Source: Symsagittifera roscoffensis (taxonomy: Eukaryota > Xenacoelomorpha > Acoela > Convolutidae). Taken from it: a stretch of DNA of 64,000 nucleotides. Every line of letters begins with the position of its first letter. Position 1 is the stretch's first letter. The translations under genes and the position numbers were made by a program. Below the pieces are notes generated by a model. It was not told where the DNA came from and did no database searches. It saw only the letters and a list, made by a program, of their open reading frames with translations. The stretch is taken from assembly GCF_963678635.1 (NCBI RefSeq), contig NC_087068.1, forward strand, positions 51,002,563 through 51,066,562, read 5' to 3'. Positions 44,601 to 53,600 of this stretch are shown here, one piece after another.

Positions 44601-47600
44601 CCAATTCGTTTGTTGTGTATTTCTTTTCCGCCTCGTTAAGATATCGCGACGCGAACGAAATTGGGCGCCATCCTTCAGTTCCCAACTGTTCCAACACCGC
44701 GCCGAGCCCATTATGGCTTGCATCGCACACTATGCGAATGTCCTTGTGGATATCAAAGTGCCGTAATTCAACAATGTTTGAAACTTGTTTTTTTAGATTT
44801 TCGAACGCGTTCTGACATTCAGGTGTCCAAATGTATTCGTTATTTTTGCTTAATAGGGGCCGCAGCGGTGCCGATGATTCGGCCAGCGCCGGCAGATACT
44901 TATGCAAACTATGTATCGACCCCATAAACGATTTTAATTGCGACAAAGTCCGTGGCGGCGTTAGTGCTTCTATTGGTTCTGTTTTTCTAACCAATGGAGT
45001 AATTCCAGTCGGAGTTATTTTATGTCCTAGCCATTCGCATTCTCGTTGGGCGAATTTGCATTTTGTCAATTTTAAAGACATATTTTCCCGATCCAGTTTC
45101 TTTAAAATTTTCTCCACCGTTGCTATGTGGTCTATTGCTGTTCCCTTGGTTACGACCAAAATGTCATCGATAAACGCATGCGCTTGCGGGTATTCGGCGA
45201 GTATACAATCCATTGCGCGTTGGAATTCCGCGGGCATTGTAGTGAGGCCATAGAATCCGGTTTTGAACCGGTATGTACCCGTCGAACGACCTCCAATGAG
45301 CGAAAAATTGCACTGGACGCTCGTCTCCGCATTTAATGGCAATTGGCCATAGGCGTATGTTAAATCCATTGTTGTGAAATATACGTCTCCCTGTTTTTTT
45401 TCGCTAATCGTTTGCCCAACCGTGTCCATTAGTTCCTCGATATTCGGCATCTGGTATTTATTCTTATGCACTTGTTTATTTAGTTCCCTCGACTCTAGTG
45501 CCAGTTTTACCGATCCATCCTTCTTTACGGTTATTACTATTGGGGACACAAAATATTTGTCCGAGCATTCAGATAATTTTTCGATATGACCCTGTTTCAA
45601 TAATTTGTCAATTTCCGCATCCACTTTTTCTTGCAACGAAATCGGGACTCGACGCCCTTTCTGCTGTACTGGGGTGAGGTTTTCAAAAAATTCAGCTGCT
45701 ACTTTGTAGTTTCTTATTTTCCCTACCCTGCTAAAAAGATTTGAAAACTGCTTACTGAAGTACGTTTGCCACGAATCCAACTCCCCCTCTGGTTCCTCTA
45801 GTTCCAGTGCGTCTTGACTGCCCTCTCCAATGGACATGATTTGGTCCCCCGGTGTTTGCTGCACCAACTGGAGTCCTAGTTGGGGCATCAGATCCCTTCC
45901 AATTATTGATGGTCGGTTCCCCCCGATCACTTTTATCCTTGCCTGGATCTTCCAACCGTTGGATTGGATTGTTACTGCCATTGTTCCAATCATCTGTAGG
46001 GGATTGTTTCCATAATCCCGAAAAGCATTATCCTCCTCCATCAGATTGTCCAGTTTTACTCCTGATGTTCCCAATGTTTTCCGTAATTCCCCGATCGTAA
46101 AGATTGAGATTGGGGATCCGCTATCGATCCACACGCGAGTAGGTTTTCCATTGACTTTGATCGGCAATTGTGCCCCAGCAACTTTCAATTCTGTCACACC
46201 TCTCCGTTTTATGGCCATAACCATATAGTCCCCGTCAGAACTGCTGGAGTCCCACGAGTGCACCACTGGATTCTTCGTGACCCATCCAATGGAACTTGCG
46301 TGTTGTGATGTTTCTTCGTCAGCAGAGTTTTCTAGTTGATGATCGTCCACATTCTCCCGTATCATTCCTACGGCTCCCTGTCCTCGTTGGTTTCCACGTT
46401 TACCCCTGCAGGTTCTTTCGAAATGGCCTATTTTATGGCAAAAATTGCATGTAACCCCTTTTGCTGGGCATCTGTCCAAATGTTCCCTGGTGAAGTTTTG
46501 CTGATCGCAATTATAACATTTGTTGTTATTTAGGGGATTTCTTCCTCGATATGATCCTCGGCCTTGGTAAGAGCCCCGGCCCCTTGAACGGTTGTTCCGG
46601 TAACCTCCCCGGATTATTCCAACTGGTTCCGATTTTATTTGGATTCCTCCCGATGATGATCCAGGGGTCCCCGCTGGTCCCGTGGCAACGTATGAGGATG
46701 CATACTTGCTACCCCTTTCGTACGAGAGAGCTATCCGGTACACCTCCTCAGGTGTTTTTGTCGATCTGCAGAGTTCTTTTTGTGCATCCCGATTGTTCAT
46801 ATTAACGATGAATACGTCTCTTAATATTCGGTCCTCTAGTGCTCCAAAATTGCACCGCGCTGCCAATCCGCTCAGTACGGAATGGAATTGCTCAAGACTT
46901 TCATTTATAAACTGCTTACGAGAAAGGAGTTGGTACGTTTCATATGTTTCGTTCCTTTCTTTCTTGAATTCCGCTTCCAGCGCGTCTATCATCCGTGGGT
47001 ACCGAATTGTCTGAAGGTCCAGGTGTGGTCGTCGTTTGTGCAGTTCATCCTGCCCCTTCTCCCCCAAACACAAGTACAGGTTCGAAATTAACACCATTTC
47101 CGATTCCCGCCGATTTTTCCCGTCTACTTCCGCGGGCAAGTCAGTAATTTGTGCGGCTGTGAGATTCGCGGCGAAGTAAAAATTCATTGGATTTAGCGAG
47201 TGTTTGGCGACCATTCCCCATTGGAATCTGTTGATCCAGAATTCCCACATCATTGGCGGTTCCGTGCATTTTGCTGGCCAAAATCCCGTGATGCCCAGTG
47301 GATTCTTTCCCCCACCTAATCCTGCTGGCTGCGCCATGTCGAGGAAGTAAAACTGTCGTCGAGCAATTGTTAATTCCGAGATAATAATACAGTAACTTAA
47401 TCTTGCAAAGTTAGCATCAAGAGTGGTTAGAAACAATATCCAAGGGTGACAGACAGATCCAAGGACAAACACCTGCTAATCAATTAGTCTAGCACCAATA
47501 GTGAACATTTGATTGACAGCTTTGGAAATGAACTAAATTACTCAATACGACACTTCCTTTTTACAGATTTAAGACAAATATTATTCAGTTTTTCTCGGCC

Positions 47601-50600
47601 ATCAAGCAATAGAAATATATCAAAATAAAATTTTCACATATGCTTTTAAATTGAATTTTGGTGTTGATGTTTGGCCTGAAAAAAAAACAAAAAACATGAC
47701 TAACATGTAAATGTATAAATTGATAAAAATAATTTGTTCCATTTTGAGTTTTTGGATTTTATGTTCATTTGCTTAACAAAACTACCAACTTGAAACGTTG
47801 ATAATTATAACTCTATTTGACACAATTTTAACACTTTTTCTCACAAATTTATTTTTTTCATCACCGCAAAAATCAAAATGGTTTATCTGAAACTCAATAG
47901 TTTGTGAAAAAAACTCTACTTGAGTAACTCTAGCTCTCTGTAGCTCTAATGAAGATTTTGGATGAGGAAAAGAAACAAAAGCCAAAATAAATTTATCAAT
48001 CATTTTGAGATTTTGATGGCTTCTAAATCGATTTAAATTGGCTTTTTAGGAAACAAAATCGTTTTTTTTTGCTGTAAATGTCTGTTTGAATCCATTCTAA
48101 ATCAATTGATGTAAATGAATGGGCCACCGTAAATAGATTTTTGTGAATTATCTGATTAAGTGTGAATTATCTGTATAAAATATGAACAATTTGTAAGTTC
48201 AGTGAAAAATGGTTTTTTACTTGAGGATAAACTTTTGAAATTGATTGCCGGTAAAATAGGAGAAATAGAACAAACTGATGCATAAACCCAAAATCAGGAA
48301 ACTTTAGCTTGAAATAAGAGTTTTTGGCAAGACTCTGTAGTTAAGAGTCAATTTGATTTCAGGAGTGTAGCTTTAAAAACGCCAATAGAAAAAACAAACG
48401 CAAAAAAGTACCGCAAAAAGAATAACATGTCATTGAGTATCTTTTTTCCATCAGCAGTTGAGGCTTCTCCCAAAGTTCAAGGTTCACCGAAGGTTTCACA
48501 GCGTATAAAAAGAGCATTAAGTATCATATGTAAAAAGAACCTGGAACACAATTTGTGGCATATTCCTCAAATTTTGTTTGCGCGGAGAAACTTTTGGTTG
48601 AATTAAATGAGTTTTGGTGTTTTAAGAGTGCTTTTTGTATTTCCATGATTGTTCTAAGATTGATTCTCAAAAAATATAAGAAGATTTTGGTTATGTTTTC
48701 CAAGGGTTTCCTCACAGATTTCAATTTCTCAAAGATTTTCATGGAGTGCGGTCAAAAAGTAAGCCAATCAGAATTGAGATAAGAAAACAAACGTACGATG
48801 TATTTTCTTTCTCTACTCTGAGTGGCTTAGGTTGTGTCTACTTTATGGCATGTCTGCTTTTGCTACGAAACCGATTTTCGGTTTAGTTTCTCTAATTAAT
48901 ATTTTTAGGTGCCCTATCCGCACGGCGAAGGTATTCTCACACTTCCCATGATGGGACTGGGCTTCGCCATCGGTACGTCATAACCAGACTACTAACTAAG
49001 TAACTAACCAGTATACACCTGTGTTTCAGTACCCGTTCGCCACTTCCATGAACGGGCTAGTCATACCCGGATTCGGACTGGGCTTTGCTATCGGTAAAAT
49101 AGAAAAAATAGCTGTAGAATTGAAGATTCTGAATTGCCTTTCTCTGCTATAGAATAGTTTATAGATGGAGCTTAATGAACTTTTTACTCTTGAATAATTG
49201 ACAATGTTGGGAGGGAATGAAACGATGAATCGTGCCTTTTATACATCATATCTAGTCGTTCCGTTTCGATGTTTTTGAATTATTATCCGCGGTTCCTTGA
49301 GTAAAACCAAGTAAATCATTTGGCCAATTCACGGTGAAATATGTGGAAATTGCCCGAGAATTTTTGTCATTGAATCATTTTCGCAGATTTTTTTTTTGAA
49401 AATATGTATTTTTGAATATTACCGTGAAGGGAAGGGTATTTTTACGGGTTCATGTTTTGTAAGTGTTTCTTGCAAATGTCTTCAGTAATATTTAGAAGCT
49501 ATTTTTTTTGTATTGATGAATCATAGCCATAAAAATCAATTACCGCTGGAAACATTATTTTTCAGCTCTTGAAGTTTTGCTTGAAACTCTTTTAAGCTTT
49601 TTAGCAGTCTTAACAAAATCGCGGATGCAAAAATATACCGGAATTTTTCGGATGCGCTTTTCGGCTTTTAAACAGACCAATTTTGATTTTACTGCCATCA
49701 ATTGTGCAGAGCTTGCGAGTTGATGTCACATACAATAATCTATACATTAAATAAAATAGATGTCACATCGATGTTTTAAAATAATTAAGGGTAAAAGCAT
49801 GAACATATTTAAAACAGAAAAAATCCATTTATTTCTGCAGGTAGATCACTGAAGCATGGCAAAACAATGCAGCAACAATGATACATTTCTGAATTGCAAT
49901 GCAACTTCAACCCGGGTGGGGGGCAAAAATGGTGTTTTCATTAAAAAATGTATTTTTAAATTTTTATGTAAGTTTAACAATTGTGTTGTTATTAGTGTTG
50001 ATGTTTTATCCTCTCTGTGATAGTGACTTTCCCACAAAAGGACTTTCTCAATGATGAATGACTCGTTTGCAGGTATGGTGGATGCTTCTATGATGCCGAT
50101 GATGGGATACCTCGTCGACCTCAGGTGAGGGACTTTAATCCTCTCCATCAAACTAATTGTGTCACAAGATATCGTTAAGATTGAACAGAACATTGCTAAT
50201 CGAAGTTTTTGACAAATTTGAGTCCATGAAAAAAATTGAGAAAAATCAAAAAATTTCTAACGATGGAAAGTGCATTATGAGCTATTCCCCGTGCCCAGTG
50301 GATTTCCTGATTTTAAAATCTGAATTTTGTTTTTGTTGTAGATCTTTGCCATGAATACAAAAATTTCAGACCTTGAATGACTTTGAAAAATAAATATTCA
50401 GATCTGAGAAACCCTTTGTTTAAATATATTGTTTGAATTTACAGCAAACAATTGAGTATTTGTTTTTATGCTGTTTTTACAAATAAAAGTATATTTAGAT
50501 TAAATAATGGTAAGAAAAACTTTCCGAATTATTAGATTTTTTTAAAAACCAAATTTGTTCAACCATTTCAAAAAAATTTCAAAATTTGCTTAAGACATAC

Positions 50601-53600
50601 GATTTTTAAAATTCTTGCGCTACTTATGCTTTTCCGACGCTTATCTCATGTTTTAGGAAACACATTTCAGTAATCTCAAATTAGAGTTTTAGCAAGCAGA
50701 AGCTATAAAGTAAAAAATAACCTAAAATAGCAAAACAGCGACAATTTGTCTCAGAATGTTTGATTTTTTTTCAGATCAGAAAAAACCATGATTACCAATT
50801 TTCAGATCTAAATTTAGATCTAAAATAGATATCTTCAGGTCTGAATTAACCAAGAAAACAAAATTTTACATCTGAAATAACCCATTTTTAAAAAACCCAA
50901 GCTTTATTTTAACAGTTTACAACCCATTTCAGACCTGAAATTTGGATCTGAAAAATATTGTTTTAGATCTGAATTACAACAGTCACTAGGTACAGGTTCT
51001 CTCATTAAAAATAGTCGCTGTTGAGAGAACCTGCACGAATTGTCCTTACCCAAGAGCTACATGCAACTTTTTGTAATCTTTTTGAGCTGTGTCACCCTGA
51101 GGCAATGAGCACGCATCGTGGTGGTCCTTAAACCACCAATTGTTCGATGGAGTGGCATCTAGCATCGCTATTTCACCTCTCCTTTAATTTTTTTGTGAAA
51201 CAAACTCTGTGGTCCATTTTTCTTCAGCAACCAGAGCAAAAAATGGTTAACACTTTTGAATGAAACATTTCTAATTTTTGACCTAGGTTTTTGCAAAAAT
51301 GTATTGTAAGCCTACGCCTTGATTTTGGGTTCAACTTTAAATTACGGATTTTCTGTCAAACACCAAAGACACTAGTCATACATTTCCATTCGAATTGTCT
51401 TTACAAAAAAGCTCAAACTGCCATCATAAACTTGTAATCAAATGTTTTTCTTCTGTACTCCGAATGCTGGCAAACTATAATTTTCAGTGTATAACGTAGT
51501 TCAGTTTCTCAAAAAATGTAGAAAAATAACTTCGCTTGTTCTAAAAGAGTAGACATTTTACAATTGGAAAAAAAATAAAGCATAATGTCAAAAATTGAGT
51601 GATTTTTCAAACCCGTGCTTCAAAGCTAAACTTCACTTCATGACATCACATGATCTCATAATTTAGTTTCCCTTTGAAACTTTAAATATCGTTCTAATAT
51701 ATGGGTATTTATCATCCAGAATTACCGTGAACAAAATTCAAAGCACGAAACTCAATTGCCACAAAATAACCCGTTAATCTTCAAGTAACAGAGAATGTTC
51801 CGACCATAATCTGTACCCTTCTGATAAGTGAGCATGTTGCAATCGGGTACTAGACTTATTCCCGTTTAAGAACTTTGTTCTTAAGATGATCTCTAATTTC
51901 ATGATCTCCTTTCTCAGCACGCTGCACGTTTAACGTCTCAAGTTGGTGTGCCTAGAGTCAATCCATAATTGGATCTACTGGTGAAAAGAATTTCAGCTGT
52001 AGGTTTTTTGTAGGTTTGATTGATTTCGCCCCAATTTGTATCGTTTTATTTTCCGAGTGATATTTTTCCAGCAATTTTTTTAAATTAATTATTAAACTTA
52101 ACTTGAATAAAGTAACACGATGACATGTTTTTTCATTCACCTAAAATTTTCAATTTGAAGAGAAAAAACCTTAAGCGACTTTTCATTTTATTATTTTTTT
52201 TATAATTTATAGTTTATTTCGAATGCATGGTTTCTGATTATAACTTCAATATCAGTTAACCATCCGGTGCATGTGGCGTAGAGGTAACCCACCTGCTTGC
52301 TTGAGACGGCAAAGGCCTGTGATTCAAATCCGACTCGGACCTGTTTTCTGCAAACTTTATTTTTGCGTTTTTTCGGACTATCGTCCGTCTGACTATTCTG
52401 TCGGCTGGATTCCCGAAGCCCGATTGTTTTGAATTTTCAGCTTTCATCCAAGTTGCAAAAACACCCTTGATTGAGACGACAAAGCCCAGGTGTTCGATTC
52501 CAGTTCGGACTTGATTCTTTGAAAATTAAAAGTTTCCGGCCAATTTAGATTATTGTGTCTGCTTATTTTTGCTGACAGTTCGCGCAAAAAGGAATTTTTT
52601 GAAATTTCGTATTCTTTTTAGCATTCAAAAAGCTTTTTGTGAAGCTTTTACTAGTGCAGGTAATTTTTCCGCGTATTTTAGGCTTTTTGCATTTTTTTTC
52701 TTTTGAATTTATTCATAGTCATTTATTTTTGAATCGCAAGTGGTGCCAAGCTCAGCTTTTTGTTCAACTTATTGTTGTTTTCGGCAGAAAAGGAGCTGAA
52801 CGAAAAAGTACAGACTAGACATCTTCGACAATTACAGAAAAATAAACAAATTGAAAAGCAATTTTTGTAGAAAATGACTAGAAAAACGAAAAAAACTAAC
52901 CTTATAGATAAATTACGAAAAAGCGCTGAACACTCAAAAAATTAACGTTATTTGAGTAAAACTTAGTTTTTGCCTTTAAATTTAGCTATTGTAGGCTTTT
53001 GAACCATTAAAATAAGAAGCTATTCTAAGCCTCTTTGCTCGCTTTTTTCGCTCGAATTGAAACGAAAAACTAAAATTTTCAAATCTCGACACTGGGAAAA
53101 ATTGCTTGAAGTTTTGTAATGTCTTTTGAGTCACGACTGCAAGGGATTTAATTTGATAAATCACCCAATTTTTTTCCGATGGTAATTTGTGGTAGCTGAT
53201 TTTGCTAGTCATAACATTCAATTCAATGAAAACTGCTTGTATTCCAATTCTCTTTTATTAAAAATGCAAATCAGTGAACTTTTATGCAGTTTTCAAACGT
53301 ATGGAATGCATGAGAAATTGTACGAGAATTGTATGACTAGCTTTTTTCAACCGGGTGTTTTAAGTGGCATGAACTAATTTTCTGAACTTTTTTTATATGC
53401 TTTTGAAAGCTGCTTTCTTGGATGGTTTTTTTGAAAGATTTCAGTTGCAAAAAAAATAAGCTGTCATGAGATCCACATCAAAGAAAAATTGCGAGTTAAA
53501 GCAGAACTAGCTACTCTTGCAAATACTCTTGAAAAAAATTTGACATTGTTTTGCATTTTTTCCGACTCTTTTCAAGTTTTTGTGCACACAAGGGGATGAA

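Larger units (their letters stand above)
41291..47552 (-). mobile_element. Young Ty3/gypsy LTR retrotransposon in a VMAT intron (element 2)
   Basis: Two LTRs of 216 bp that I read as identical base for base, so the insertion is recent. Coding strand is -, antisense to VMAT. Order: 5' LTR, primer-binding site TGGCGCAG, one fused gag-protease-RT-RNase H frame (957 residues), a disturbed stretch, integrase frame, about 285-bp untranslated region, polypurine tract, 3' LTR. Despite the identical LTRs the pol is interrupted between RNase H and integrase, so this copy looks non-autonomous unless those changes are sequencing errors. It is a metavirid-like element; I see no envelope gene. Confidence 0.97.

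Noticed and set aside
41974-46805. Many + strand open frames inside element 2
   Set aside because: Antisense shadows of the gag-pol frames, with no independent motifs.
41291-47552. Endogenous retrovirus with envelope
   Set aside because: Between integrase and the 3' LTR there are only about 285 untranslated bases, so there is no envelope gene; it is a plain LTR retrotransposon.
52255-52345. Working tRNA gene
   Set aside because: A and B boxes are good but no clean acceptor stem or 7-base anticodon loop forms, and a half copy follows; a SINE head fits better.
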